DNA of 64,000 bases from Lucinisca nassula (GCA_963580285.1 OY757010.1:70151659-70215658); one strand, 5' to 3'. Positions 13,231 to 25,345 are shown, counted from the stretch's first letter. Numbers and translations are program-made. Notes: generated by a model from the sequence alone, not told the origin.

Positions 13231-13507
13231 GGTGGGGTTTGTGATCCCATGTTTCCCGGCAAGAAGGAAAGTAACTTATATTGTTAAATTCAATACAAAC
13301 GACTCAATTTCAATTTAGTTTAAATGATGCACAAAATATGAAAAAAAAAAAAAAACCTTAAAAATATAGATTTAAATATTATCATTTCTTTTAAACATTT
13401 ACTAATATTTATCTTTGGAATTCAATAAAAAAATCATAATATTTACGTACAATTTTACAAGCATATGGTAGATAAGTATGGTGTCCCGCTTGAGTTAAAA
13501 CCTATTA

Positions 13508-13730
13508 AATGATGATATCTGCATTTAAAATACAGATATCTGTATTTTAAATACAGATATCTGTATTTCATTAATTAGAGATATCTATAATTGAAATACA
13601 GATATCTGTATTTGAATTGCAGATATCTGAATTACAGGATTAAATACAGATATCTGCATTTCAAATACCGATATCTGTATTTCAAATACAAAGTTAACGT
13701 TGAAATACAGATATCTCTATTTACTGCACA
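13508..13730. repeat. Palindromic satellite of CAGATATCTG units
   Basis: Irregular run of AAATACAGATATCTGTATTT-like perfect palindromes with 15-30 bp spacing. The same unit forms a second array at 21712-21970 and a solitary copy near 22914. Confidence 0.85.
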
Positions 13731-14004
13731 TATGGACAATTGATGCCTCCCTCGCCGATTATAACATTAAGCTCTGGAGCTTACGTACCAATATGGCGGG
13801 CACGCGGCGTTGGCGCAGTGTTGATTCGACATTGAAACAATGTTTTTGGCGTTGATTTGGCAGAGATCGCCTGCTGGATATTGTTTAATATCCCTCAATG
13901 CTCCCACACACAACTTATTCAGTGAGCTTGCTGTCAGCCAGGGCTCTGTGACAAGACCCTTCCCTTTAAGTTTCCAAAAGTTACCTACAGAGATGTTCGC
14001 CCCC

Positions 14005-14312
14005 GCCCATAGGGGCTTGAAGAAATATATGGGCTGCATGATGCTTCCACGCAGAGCTGATTCCGGCCCGCACACTAGTACTGGTAAACAGCTTAGAGGA
14101 TCTAAGCCTGTCCAGGAACCGCGGTGCGAGGCGGACCGTCCATGCTAATAAACCCTATTGGTTTCATTGGGCGACAGGGCTTGAGAAGTCATTTCATCTC
14201 AAAGTCGGGTAAAAGTCCCACAAAATTGGAAGCAACGTCTCCAAAATGACCTTTACAGTGTTGACGGGGACGTTAAACCTCAAATCAAACAAACAAACAA
14301 ACAAACAAAACC
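14005..14312 (-). repeat. gtttaacgtcc dispersed repeat, reverse copy
   Basis: Reverse-oriented full copy ending in (AAAC)n at about 14285-14308. It includes 'ggggcttgaagaaatatat' and 'gacagggcttgag'. ORFs over it (13767-14148) are repeat-derived. Confidence 0.7.
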
Positions 14313-14401
14313 TACAGAGATGTGTTCCTGACTAACTTCACCGGACCGACAACGCAGCTCAATTATCCACTAACAGGGAATGCTCGTACTTCGCTACCTT
14401 T

Positions 14402-14680
14402 ACTAAAACACGCCTATACAAATACATTGTAAAGTATACCGACGAAAAGAACGAACACATTTTTAAGATGAAAAATTGGGATATTTTTCTTAGTTCTGCT
14501 CAAAATATAGATGTGGGTGCTCGTTAGAACCGCCTCAATGAGGCGGTTCTAACGAGTACCCACAGTCGATATTTTCGAGCAGAAACATGAAAAATAAGGT
14601 TTACCCCTGTAAACCCCCGTTTTACTGTATAAAAGTGGGGTTCAGGGGGGTCAAAATTAAATAGGCGTGTTTTCGTGATG
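14402..14680. mobile_element. Foldback MITE, family A
   Basis: Outer ends are aaaacacgcctata and aataggcgtgttttcgtgatg-like. The centre is a near-perfect hairpin, GGTGCTCGTTAGAACCGCCT / AGGCGGTTCTAACGAG. One arm carries the sub-hairpin ACCCC..GTTTTACTGTATAAAAGTGGGGT. No coding. Confidence 0.85.
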
Positions 14681-14757
14681 TCTACTGTTAGTGTTATTGT
14701 CCATTACTGCCAACGTTTTTATTTAGACAGTGCCAGTTATTCCTTCTAACATTCTAG

Positions 14758-14906
14758 GAGCCCCCGTGGTGTGGTGGTTATGCTACGCGCCTCATAAACC
14801 AGGGTCGTGGGTTTGATCCCGTGCTTCTCAAGGCTTTCAGATGAGTCTTTGAACCGAGGTCCTGTCTAGCTGTTAGTGCGACTTAAAACTCAAACACACA
14901 CATTCA
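14758..14906 (+). mobile_element. tRNA-derived SINE (ACTC-tail family)
   Basis: Same family as 9821-9985: ggtgtggtggttatgctacg, a B-box-like gggtttgatccc, then 'agctgttagtgcgac'. More diverged, and no clear target duplication was seen. Confidence 0.7.
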
Positions 14907-15244
14907 ACTTCTAATATTGGTTATTATACATAGAAGTGTATTTCTTTATAACTTTTACATCAATATTTTAAGTTCCATTTCTAAAACAGTTTGCCAAGAT
15001 GGCCCCTAAAGTTACGTGTATCTATCTATTGCCTTATCAAAGTAATAGATTTTTGTTTTTGGGCTTCCAATTTCGATTGGAAGCCATTTAGATTTGATTG
15101 GTGTTACCCCAGTTTATGTCTGACCGTCTTATGACGTAACTAGGAAAGCCCCACAGATAAGACTGCTCTCCACATATTTACGTAGTGAAAACGCAGGAAT
15201 AAACAGAATGCAGCGCCCGTCGATATCTATTTATAAAGCGTTTC

Positions 15245-15560
15245 CAGATATCTACTTAGTTTATACTAATTCATTTTAGTTCGATTGCGATGGGAGCTTC
15301 ACGCTTATTTAATCGCTCTCGAATACTCATTCCGGATGGATGTTTTCACGCGCGCGAGCGAGAGGCAGTGACTATTACACCACTGCTACTTTACTGGTTT
15401 GTCCCCTACAGCATCGGCATTGCTTTACACCTGGGTGCAGCGAGGCAGTGTCATTACGTGTCTTGCCCAAGGACACACCTCGATACCGGGTGCCGGATTC
15501 GAACGCACAAACTCTCGTTCATGAGTCTAACGGGTTCACAACTGTTGGTGATGGGTGTTT
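15245..15560 (-). mobile_element. tRNA-derived SINE, second family
   Basis: Read in reverse, the right end has a perfect B box (GTTCGAATCC, at about 15497-15506 on the complement) and an A-box-like segment in 'gttagactcatgaac'. The left part (tttatactaattcattttagttcgattgcgatg) recurs at 23245-23425. The ORFs at 15290-15591 lie in this repeat and are not genes. Confidence 0.7.
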
Positions 15561-15579
15561 CAAGCAAACAAATATAAAA

Positions 15580-15672
15580 AAAGGTAAATAATGTGTACCC
15601 CTGTACACCAAACTTTCTCTATATAAAGTTGGGTTTAGAGGGGTGTTCAGTACACGGACTTGGTGACAAAAT
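15580..15672. mobile_element. Foldback MITE, family B fragment
   Basis: Only the outer arm is present (taaataatgtgtacccctgtaca, tatataaagttgggttt, ttggtgacaaaatgg). The central hairpin is missing. Confidence 0.5.
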
Positions 15673-15773
15673 GGTTTTCTTTTCTTAAGGATTTGTAAAA
15701 TAAAGTATACCTATAGCCTATCGGAGTTTCAAACTTTTCCTGGTCACTCAGAATTTCCAGGACGAGTTACGAA

Positions 15774-16014
15774 CATTACAAAAACACGCCTATACACATA
15801 CATTGTAAACTTATTCGCCGAAAAAACGAAAATTTTAAGATGAAAAAAACGTGATAATTTACTTATTTCTGCTTTAAAATATAGATTGCATCGAGGCAGT
15901 TCTAATGAGTACCCACAATCTATATTTTAGAGAAGAAATAAGTAAAATAGGGTTTATTTCTGTATAAAAGTGGGGTTCAAGGGATCAAAATTACAAAGTC
16001 GTGTTTTCGTGATG
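15774..16014. mobile_element. Foldback MITE, family A
   Basis: Ends are cattacaaaaacacgcctata and gtcgtgttttcgtgatg. The central hairpin has one arm damaged (catcgaggcagttctaatgagtaccc). Confidence 0.75.
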
Positions 16015-16552
16015 GTTTGACGCCTGAAATCAGTAAAGCTAGTTTTGCAGGGTCCAGTTACAGGCTGATAGTCGATTTAGCTGGTAAGTTATTGTACGAA
16101 AGTTTTTTTTCCGAGTTGTATTTCACGAAGTATATCAATCAAGTGTTCTTGTTGTAGGGTGGTCTATATGAAAGTGATATGCCATTTTTGTTTTTCATTT
16201 ATTTTGGAACACTATTAACCGTTACTTTATCACAGGTGGTCGAACACCGCTATATATGGAGAAAATATTTTAAACCACCTGACCTTCCATTGCAGAACTT
16301 GACTCCATCGTGCCTCGAACACAGGCAGAAAGAGACCTCATATTTATGAGTCAGCGCTCGTACCTACCAACATGGTCAATTTTACAAAACATGTCACTGT
16401 CCATCTCTGAAATCAAATTGCGCATCAAACGAACAATTTAAAAGCCTAACATGGGCATGGGTCTGTCTTTTCTGACAAATTTTCCACCAGCATAAAACTT
16501 GTGTAAGTGAGCAGCTCGCCAAATTCAGCCTTCGCTGTTCATAAAGGCCGAT
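16015..16552. other. No gene recognised
   Basis: No coding or RNA gene seen. A short tract near 16275-16310 (accacctgacc, cagaacttg) resembles 36665-36690 and is probably an old dispersed repeat. Confidence 0.5.
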
Positions 16553-17068
16553 GTTTTAGCTCACCAGAGCCGAAGGCTCCGGGGAGCTTATAGGATCGCA
16601 GGCCTCCGTCGTCCGTCGTCGTCCACACATTCAAACTGCAATATCTCGGCAACCAGCAGGCTGATTTCAATCAAACTTTATATGTGGTGTACACTGGATG
16701 GGGGAACAATGACATAATATGTTTTGTGAGAATCAATTGCAAAATCTGGTTGCCATGGCAACATTACCAAAAGCTTGTGCCCTCACTAGCGCATTCATTT
16801 TTGATCTGTTTTTTTCTGAAACTGATATATATTGTAGAGATCACAAAAAACTGGGACGGGTTCGAAAACGGGCCAGGTCCGATCATTTTTGGTGGAGTTA
16901 TGACCCCTTTCAGATTAATGACAGCATTTTCTCCATCGGTTATCATTGCTAACTATGATAAAATGCTTGTGACCAGCATAACTCATTCATTTCTGATTGG
17001 ATCTTCATGAAACACTGCCAGAGTATTTATCTCTATGAAACCTAGGTCAAGTTTGAAACTGAGTCATG

Positions 17069-17347
17069 CATCACGTGAACAAGTCCGTAAAATACAGACC
17101 CCCCTAAACCCCACTTTATATAGAGAAATCTGGGGTTTAGGGGGGCAAACATTATTTTCCTTATTTCTGCTCCAAGACATAGGTTGTGGGTACTAGTTAG
17201 AACCGCCTCAATGAGGCGGTTCTAACGAGCACCCTCAACCTATGTTTTGAACGTTTATAACAAAAATATCAAGGATATTCTTTAGAAAAGTAGCCATTTT
17301 GGAGATGTGACAAATGCACTAAGCCGCACGGGCGAGTTATCGTAATG
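17069..17347. mobile_element. Foldback MITE, family B, in a readable empty site
   Basis: Begins CATCACGTGAACAAGTCCG and ends GTTATCGTAATG, with the central hairpin GTTAGAACCGCCTC / GAGGCGGTTCTAAC. It splits one tandem unit between 'gtcatg' and 'ttgggc'. Neighbouring uninterrupted units read 'gtcatgttgggtc', so no target duplication is present. Confidence 0.85.
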
Positions 17348-19887
17348 TTGGGCCAAAAACTATCTCAGTAGGTCACATCTTAGAAAAACATTGTGTACAC
17401 TCTAGAAGGAGCACTTTTGATCCAATCTTCATGAAACTTTGTCAGAATATTTATCTTTCCGAACTATAAACTATAATGGAAACGGGGTCATGTTAGATCA
17501 AAAACTAGGTCACTAGGTCAGATCTTAGAAAAATCTTGTGTTCACTCTAGGAGGCGCATTTTTGATCCAATCTTCATGAAACTTTGTCAGAATGCTTATC
17601 TTTATGAACTTTAGACTGAAATGGAAACTGGGTTATGTTGGGTCAAAAGCCAGGTCACTAGTTCAAATCTTAGAAAAACCTTGTGTACACACTAGAAGGC
17701 ACATTTTTGATCCAATCTTCATGAAACTTTGTCAGAAATTAAATCTATATGAACTTTAAACTAAAATGGAAACTGGATCAGGTTGGGTTAAAAACAAGGT
17801 CACTAGGTCAAATCTTAGAAAAATATTGTGTACACTCTAGAAGGCACATTTTTTATCCAACCTTCACAAACTTTGTCAGAATGTTTATCTATATGCACTT
17901 TAGACTAACTGGGTTATCTTGGGTCAAAAACTAGGTTACTATGTCAAGTCTTAGTAAAGCCTTTTGTACACTATAGGAGGCACATTTTTGATCCTATCTT
18001 CATGAAACTTTGTCAGAATGCATATCTTTATGAACATTAGAACGAATTGGAAACTGGGTCATGTTTGGTCAAAAACTAGGTCACTTGTTCAAATCTTAGA
18101 AAAACCTTGTGTACACTATGGAAGACGCATTTTTTATCCAGTCTTCATGAAACTTTGTGAGAATGTTTATCTTTAATAACTCCAGACTTAAGTAGAAAGA
18201 GAGTCATGTTTGGTCAAAAACTAGGTAACTAAGGTAAATCTTAGAAAAAGCTTGTGTTCACTCCAGAAGGCACAGTTTTAATCCAATGTTCATAAAGCTT
18301 TGTCAGAATGTATATCTTAAGGAACTTTAGACTTAAGTGTAAACTGGGTTATGTTGGGTCAAAAACTTGGTCACTTGGTCAAATCTTAGAAAAAACCTTG
18401 TGTACACTCTAGAAGAGGCATTTTTGATCCAATCTTCATGAAACTTTGTCAGAATTTTTATCTTTAAGAACTCAAGACTAAAGTGGAAAGTGTTCCATAT
18501 TGGATGAAAAACTAGGTCACTAGTACAAATCTTAGAAAAACCTCTTCTACACCCTAAAGGGCATTTTTTTGCTCCAATCTTCATGAAACTATGTCTGAAT
18601 GTATATCTTTATGAACTTTAGACTAAAATGGAAAGTGGGTCATGTTTGGTCAAAAACTAGGTCACTATGTCATATCTGAGAAAAACCTTGTGTACACCCT
18701 CAACGGCACTTGTTTTGCTCCAATCTTTATGAAACTATGTCAGAATGTATATCTTAATGAACTTGAGACTTAAATTGAAACTGGGTCATGTTGGGTAAAA
18801 AACTAGGTCACTAGGTTAAATCTTAGAAAATCTTGTGTATACTCTAGAGGGCACATTTCTAATCCAATCTTCATGAAACGTTTTCAGAATAATTATCTTT
18901 ATGAACTTTATACTAAAGTGGAAAACTGGGTCATGTTAGGTCCAAACCTAGGTCACTGGGTCATATCTAAAGAACAGGTTGTGTGCACTCTAGAAGGCAC
19001 ATTTCAGATCCAATCTTCATGAAACTTTGTCAGAATGTATATCTTAATGCATATCTTAATAAAGTGGAAACTGGGTCATGTTGGGTCAAAAATCAGGTCA
19101 CTAGGTCAAATCTTAAATATACATTTGTACACTGTAAAGGGCACATTTTGATCGAATCTTCATGAAACTTTGTCAGAATTTATATCTTAATGAACTTTAG
19201 ACTAAATTGGAAACTGGGTGATGTTGGGTCAAAATCTAGGTCACTAGGTCAAATTTTAGAAAAACCTTGTGTTCACTCTAGAAGGCAAACTCTTGTCCAG
19301 TCTTCATGAATTATTAGTCAGAATGTTTATCTTTCATAATTTTAGACTAAAATGGAAACTGGGTCATGTTGGGTCAAAAACTAGGTCACTAGGTCAGATC
19401 TTATAAAAACCTTGTGTACACTCTAGAGGGCACATTTTGATCCAATCTTCATGAAACTTTGTCAGAATGTATATCTTAATGAACTTTAGACTTATATAAA
19501 ACTGGGTCATGTTGGGTCAAAAACTAGGTCACTAAGTCAAATCTTAGAGAAACCTTTTGTACCCTCTAGAAGGCACGTATTTGATCCAATCTTCATTAAT
19601 CTTTGTCATAATATTTATCGTTATGCATTGTAGAATAAAATGGAACCTTGGTCATGTTGGATCAAAAACTAGGTCATTAATAAAATCTTAGGGAAACCTT
19701 TTATACACTCTAGAAGGCACATTTTATCCAATCTTCATGAAACTTTGACAGTTTGTTTATCTTTATGAATTATAGGTCAAATTGAAACTTGGTCATGTCG
19801 GGTTAAAAACTAGTTCACTAGGTCAAATTTTAGAAAAACCTTCTGTACACTCCAGAAGGCACATTTTTTATCCAATCTTCATAAAAC

Positions 19888-19888
19888 T

Positions 19889-19941
<53 letters not shown>

Positions 19942-20221
19942 CGACCTTATTTATAGAGGCTAAAATATTTAGCACTAGTACTACTACCGTGTGACCCTCT
20001 TTTCCTGAATAGGAACCAGTACTAAGCAATGTGGATAAAGTTTCTTGTTCAAGGAAACAACACGTGGCGCTTGTGAGGATCGAACCGGCTACCTTTTGAT
20101 CTCAAATCCGATGCTTTACCACTGCACCACTGCGCTCTGACTCAGGTGAGCTGTCGCGGACGCGCAGTCTTGCCAGAGCCTATGTAGAAGAGCTGATGCG
20201 TTCCAGTTGGCTGCGCACATC
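19888..20221 (-). mobile_element. tRNA-derived SINE with (ATT)n tail and extra 5' module
   Basis: Read on the complement, from 20221 down to 19888: an 85-90-bp leading module (gcgcagccaactgg, gactgcgcgtccgcgacagc), then a tRNA-like part with GCAGTGGTAAAGC and a perfect B box GGTTCGATCC (about 20075-20084), a body, and an (ATT)n tail at 19890-19943. It interrupts a minisatellite unit between 'aaacttt' and 'cagaat'. A tail-side fragment lies at 33551-33700. Confidence 0.75.
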
Positions 20222-20945
20222 AGAATATTTATCTTTATAAACTTTAGGCTGAAATGGAAAATGGGTCTTGTCCGGTCAAAAACTAGGTCATAGGTCAAAG
20301 ATAGAAAAAGCTTTTGTACACTATAGAGGGCACAGTTTTGACCAAATTTTCATGAAACTTTGTCAGATTGTTTACCTGTGTCAAATCTTGACGAAGATTG
20401 AAACCTGGAAATGTTGAGTCTAAAACTAGATCACAAAGTCAAAGTAAGGAAAAATCTTGTATAGTCACTTTAGGGCACAGTTCTGATCCAATCTTCATGA
20501 ACTTTTACTGAATGTTTTGTTTCCATAAAATTTAAGCCAGGCTTAGCTGAATGGAAGTTTATCAATTCCAAAGGTCAAGGTCATTTACTGATCTTTATCC
20601 TGGATGCCTCAGATTCATTTTTTTATCTTCTTCTCCACTTAAACTGGTGGGTTGATTGAAACCAAATAACACGTGGAGCCTCTATGGGTAGGGGGAATGA
20701 AATTTGTCCGTACGGAGTGGGTCACATGACCAATATGACCGCCATGCTCATATGTGGTAAAAAACTTTAAACTTTTCTTCTCAGGAACCATATAGCCGAT
20801 GACCTTGAAATTTGGTATGTAGCATTGGGGACACGGGCCCCACCAAATTTGTTCAAATGGTGACCTTTAGTTGATCTTGACTTACGTCAAGGTCAAAACT
20901 GGGTCACTTAGACATTTGTAGTGGCCCACAAGCCTCTTGTTTTTA

Positions 20946-21195
20946 ACCATTTTACAGTGAGTTACGCACCGACGATGCGGTTTCGCTCCTCGCAGGGTCC
21001 GTGAATAGTTTCTACGTACATTGTCCTCCTTTCAATGACTTAAGAAGGACATCTAACACTGAAACAGTTTCCGAAAAACTTTACCGGGACATTCGTGCTT
21101 ATTTAGAGCGACAACGTCGATGCAACGTCATGACATTGCATTGGCGTATAACTTAGACTTCATGGGCATATCATGAATATTTTTCATAAAGAAGA
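20946..21195. other. No gene recognised
   Basis: Unique-looking spacer with no supported feature. Confidence 0.5.
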
Positions 21196-21290
21196 CCAGC
21201 ACTGACTCAGGAGAGCTGTCGCGGACGCGCAGTCTTGCCAGAGCCTATGTAGAAGAGATGGTGCGTTACAGTTGGCTGCGCACATGCATT
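21196..21290. repeat. Second copy of the 88-bp SINE-leader module
   Basis: The tract from 'gactcagg' through 'gtcgcggacgcgcagtcttg' and 'gttggctgcgcacat' closely matches 20137-20219, with a few mismatches. It lacks the tRNA-like body and ATT tail that follow in the other copy. Confidence 0.8.
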
Positions 21291-21711
21291 TGACAAAATG
21301 TATGTAAAGATGATAATAAGGGAGATTATACAGAAGAAATGGTTAACTTCTCAAAAAGACAAATTTAAGCCCCAAAACCTGGGAAATCGAGTGAAAAAGA
21401 ATATGTAAAATATTGTTGTTGTTTTTTCTCCAATTGATAACTTTACTTGAAAATAAGTTTGTAAAACAGCACAAATGATTGCTTGCATGTAAACTTTAAC
21501 CAAATGCGGACGCCGACGCTTACGCCGACGACGGACGCTGGGGGTATGGCAATAGCTCCCCATTACTTTCGAAAATGGCAGATTTTCAACTTTACATACT
21601 GGGGAAGCATTCCTGTTAAAAGGAAACTTTACAAAAGTTATGCTACTATTAAAGCAAGGGAGTATTGATTATTTGTTGCAAATAAAAGTCGAAAATAGCC
21701 AGCCTCATAAA

Positions 21712-21970
21712 TAGAGATATCTGCATTACAAATACAGATATCTGCAGTTCTGTTACAGATACCTGTAATTAAGCTTAAAAGCTGATATATGTAATTCAAA
21801 TGCAGATATCTATAATTGAATTTCAGATATTTTTACCTTTTAACCAAATAGAGATATCTACCTTTCAAATACAGATGTCTGTATTTAAATAGAGATATCT
21901 GCATTTAAATACAGATATCTGTATTTAAATGCAGATATCTATATCATTTAAATGCGGATATCTGCATTTT
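21712..21970. repeat. Palindromic satellite of CAGATATCTG units (second array)
   Basis: Same unit as 13508-13730. It abuts a foldback MITE on its right. Confidence 0.85.
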
Positions 21971-21971
21971 A

Positions 21972-22156
21972 ACTGCTCTAAAATACAGATTGTCGGTACA
22001 CGTTAGAACCGCCTCGATGAGGCGGTTCTAATGGGTACCAACAATCTATATTTTGAGCAGAAATGAGAAAAATATCACAATTTTTCATCTTAAAATTTTC
22101 ATTTTTTTTCGGCGATAAAAGTTACAATGTATTTGTAAAGGCGTATTTTCGGAATG
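21972..22156. mobile_element. Foldback MITE, family A, left-truncated
   Basis: Central hairpin (cgttagaaccgcctcgatgaggcggttctaat) plus the right arm ending in aaggcgtattttcggaatg. The left arm is missing and the palindromic satellite takes its place. Confidence 0.75.
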
Positions 22157-22433
22157 TGCTCCAGCATCGCAGTTACATTACAGTGTATTTCTTGCTGTCG
22201 AGGCCTCATCAGTGTTTCATCTCTGTGGATGTTTGATTTTTGTGTTCGGGAGATGTTACTTTCCACTGACCGTCCCAAGGCGGTTCTTCTGTCGTGGTTT
22301 ATTTTTTTCTTCGTCTTTAAATGTGTGTATCGCTATTATCTTTTTGTTTCGGATAGCCAGTTGACAATTTTGTGGGAAAGTGAATGTCCTTTTAGCTTTC
22401 TGCTGTTGATGTTTCCATTAGAGTCTTGTTATT
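22157..22433. repeat. Dispersed repeat shared with 3545-3720 and 62250-62650
   Basis: 'gaccgtcccaaggcggttcttctgtcg', 'ggatagccagttgac' and 'ttgtgggaaagtgaatgtcc' occur in reverse at 62250-62470. The ORF at 22154-22441 is repeat-derived. Confidence 0.6.
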
Positions 22434-22714
22434 CATCATGAAAACACGCCTATATTATTTTGACCCCCTTGAACACCACTTTTATATAGTAAAACTGGGG
22501 TTTCCTGGGGTATACCTTATTTTTCTTATTTCTGCTCTAAAATATAGATTGTGGGTACTCGTTAGAACCGCATCGATGAGGCGGTTCTAACGAGTGCCCA
22601 TAATCTATATTTTTAGCAGAAATAAGAAAAAATATCACAATTTTTCATCCTAAAATTTTCATCTTTTCGGCGATAATGGCGGGAATGTATTTGTATAGGC
22701 GTGTTTGCGTAATG
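22434..22714. mobile_element. Foldback MITE, family A
   Basis: CATCATGAAAACACGCCTATA-like left end, hairpin ACTCGTTAGAACCGC / GCGGTTCTAACGAGT, right end gtataggcgtgtttgcgtaatg. Confidence 0.85.
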
Positions 22715-23002
22715 TTTTGTGTGTTTTTCTTTTCCTTTGTTGTCTCTGATGGGAGGTGTGGATTAATTGCATCGATTCCTGATCGATTGCCTTCAAGGTT
22801 CGAGCCCTAATCTTTGTTTTTTCATAGTCATTTAACTTGATTGGTAGTGTATGTTATTTTGTAATGGCCCATTGATTTAGTTACCTTAATGCAGGTATCA
22901 CTATTATTTAAATGCAGATATCTGTATTGAATGGGTTTCAACCCAATCTGGTCGCCATAAATAAGGTTATGTTTTCGCGTTGCAAAGTATGCAAAAAGGT
23001 TG

Positions 23003-23135
<133 letters not shown>

Positions 23136-23229
23136 CTAGGTGTGGAACAAGGTACGAGCACTCATCTTTGTTTCGTCACAGTTATTGATTTGTAGAATAT
23201 GTTTTTCTGTAATGGTCCATTGATTTTAA

Positions 23230-23430
23230 AGTTAGTTAGTTAGTTTATACTAATTTATTTTAGTTCGATTGCGATGAAAGCTTCAAGTTGATTGAATCGC
23301 TCTCGAACACTCATTCCGGATGTTTTCACGCGCGCGCGAGAGAGAGGCAGTGGCTTTAAACCACTGCTACCCATTTACACCTGGGTGGAGTGGGGCATTG
23401 TCATTACGTGTCTTGCCCAACTACTTTGTA
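23230..23430 (-). mobile_element. Truncated SINE, second tRNA family
   Basis: Matches 15245-15450 (tttatactaatttattttagttcg through gtcttgcccaa) but stops before the tRNA-like region. Confidence 0.6.
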
Positions 23431-23578
23431 TAATGTCAATTATATTAGAACCTACAGTGAGGGTTGGGTCCATAGAATCGATTTCCATAATTTTGGTAAC
23501 CAACAAAAATAATTTCCCCAAAGTTTGACAGATAAAGATTTTTAAAAATTGTTGGATAAATGGATTAGAAGTATTTAT

Positions 23579-24240
23579 TCTTGCACACCAGACAAGGAAA
23601 TCTATTGTTTTAGCTTGGGATAGAAATTCTGTTCTAACCCTGGTGTTCTTACCCAAAATCGAATATTTTTTGATAAATGCACTGGCTGAATACGACCTGA
23701 TATGCGCCGTCGTTAAGGTTGGCGTCACAGCACGTTACGTGACGTCACTAAACATTCCTGTAGTTTCATTATAATATGGCCGACGTCGGTAACCGAAGTG
23801 ACAGCAGCATTAAAATACGCGCTAAGAAATGGAAGGTATGCAAGAAAAAGCATCCTAAATGGGGGTTAGGGTAGACAGAAATATCCGTCCCACGGGATCA
23901 CTGTCCGGCATCACTCGGCAAGCCTCGTGATGTCGGAGAGTGATCCTCAAGACGGATTTTGCCATCCACCCCTCACGCCCATATAAGATTCTTATATTCT
24001 TGCACACCAGATAAGGAAATCCTGGACCTTACCCTTGGATAGAAATGTTTATCTTACCCTGGTTATTCGAACAAGGGATAGGATAAAATCGAAAATTTTC
24101 ATGTGTCTAATATACACTGGTTGAATAAGATGTCACTCCCCCACCCCACATCGTTAAGCTGGGCGCAACTGCACTTACTGTGACGTCGAAGATGTCACTT
24201 TATCATATGACGTCACGCCTGAGCGTGTAATAACGCCATG
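23579..24240 (+). repeat. 420-bp element copies 2 and 3 (head to tail)
   Basis: 23579-23998 matches 12398-12818. A third, diverged partial copy starts at 23999 with the same 'attcttgcacaccag' head. Copy 2 keeps a 32-codon frame from atggccgacgtcggtaac (about 23776) and the hairpin at about 23885-23960. Confidence 0.65.
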
Positions 24241-24429
24241 TAATAAATTCCGTAATCCACTAGTATCACAAAATCAGAAAGTAGTGTAACCTGCATTGTA
24301 AAGGCAAATGTATATCTTATCGAAGGATGTAGGTAAGTTGTAGTTGTGTTCGCTTGACTTGTGCATGCGTCATAGTTACTGCATGGATGCCTACTTTCGT
24401 TTTCAAAAAGAGTGTTATCATTACTAGTT

Positions 24430-24560
24430 TTTGTTTTTGTTTGTTTGATTTGAGGTTTAACGTCACCGTCAACACTGTATATGTCATTTTGGAGACGTTG
24501 CTTCCATTGAGATGAATGACATCTCAAGCCCTGTCGCCCAATGAAACCAATAGGGTTTAC
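24430..24560 (+). repeat. gtttaacgtcc dispersed repeat, partial
   Basis: First part only (gtttgtttgatttgaggttt, cattttggagacgttgc, caagccctgtcgccc). Confidence 0.65.
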
Positions 24561-24947
24561 TAGTTTGTGTCTTGAAAGTAAAAAAGACTTTTTTTTTTTT
24601 TAAACTTTGTCTAGAAGTTTCTAAACATCTTTTATGATGATGGTAAGTGTTCCAATAATAGCAAAATACAAAAATAACTTTGAAAAAAAAAAAAAAAAAA
24701 ACATTAGCAAGTGACCTGCCCCAAGCATCTGTGTGCATATTGTGTACATTTCTTACACAATGTGCCACCCAGATAGCATGTTGTGAAGGTTCGGTACTTG
24801 TGTGTTTTAGCTGGTCGTCCGAGGGTTTAGTCCTACGTTTTTACGCCTCAGTTAACACTGTTTTATCCATTTTGGAGACGTTTTTTTTTTCAGTTTCATG
24901 GGATTTGTACCCTGCTTGAAAGTCCTGAAATACGGATTGTAATTTCA

Positions 24948-24951
<4 letters not shown>

Positions 24952-25042
<91 letters not shown>
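24952..25042. repeat. (GA)n microsatellite
   Basis: About 45 uninterrupted GA units. Confidence 0.98.
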
Positions 25043-25044
<2 letters not shown>

Positions 25045-25345
25045 CCTGCAACGGTCATTATTGAAATAATTTCACGGCATGATCGAGTTCAAACGTCAAC
25101 TTTGTAGTTAATTAACCCATTTGGATTGAGGTTCGAAATCATAACCACCAGCCCTGTGTGTGTGTGAGATTGTTACAGAATGTCAGTTAAACTTAATTTA
25201 TTTGAGCAAAACGGTGAGCAGAGAGATTACAGTCTTAGCTTCATACCTTTGCCTTCACGTTGAAATGTGTCTGTTAAGATTAAATTCAGTCAGTGAAGTT
25301 CAAAACAGTGAACTAATAACAAAATCGAGCCGGTCAATTTAGAGT

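Larger units (their letters stand above)
16553..20945 (-). mobile_element. Helentron/pearl-like element with about 20 minisatellite copies
   Basis: The left border on the complement reads GGAGCCTTCGGCTC (hairpin), then TGGTGAGCTAA, i.e. a hairpin about 7 nt before CTAA, like a Helitron/Helentron 3' end. CGTCCGTCGTC-rich sequence follows. About 20 imperfect copies of a unit of roughly 147 bp ('ggtcatgttgggtcaaaaac', 'gatccaatcttcatgaaac', 'cagaatgtttatc') run from about 17345 to 20540. A tail at 20640-20945 ends near the palindrome GTGGCCCAC. Non-autonomous Helentrons with internal tandem repeats (pearl elements) are known in bivalves; the assignment here is inference. Nested inside are a MITE (17069-17347) and a SINE (19888-20221). 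Confidence 0.65.

Noticed and set aside
12923..13318. Decapeptide-repeat proteins on both strands
   Set aside because: They come from a 30-bp minisatellite that is open in phase on both strands. No start context, domain or codon signal beyond the repeat.
16553..16600. Standard Helitron end
   Set aside because: The hairpin plus CTAA fits a 3' end, but the base after CTAA is A rather than T and no 5' TC end was located. It is therefore reported only as Helentron-like.
16684..19165. Short ORFs in the tandem array
   Set aside because: Frames drift between units and no motif is shared across units. They are chance ORFs in a minisatellite.
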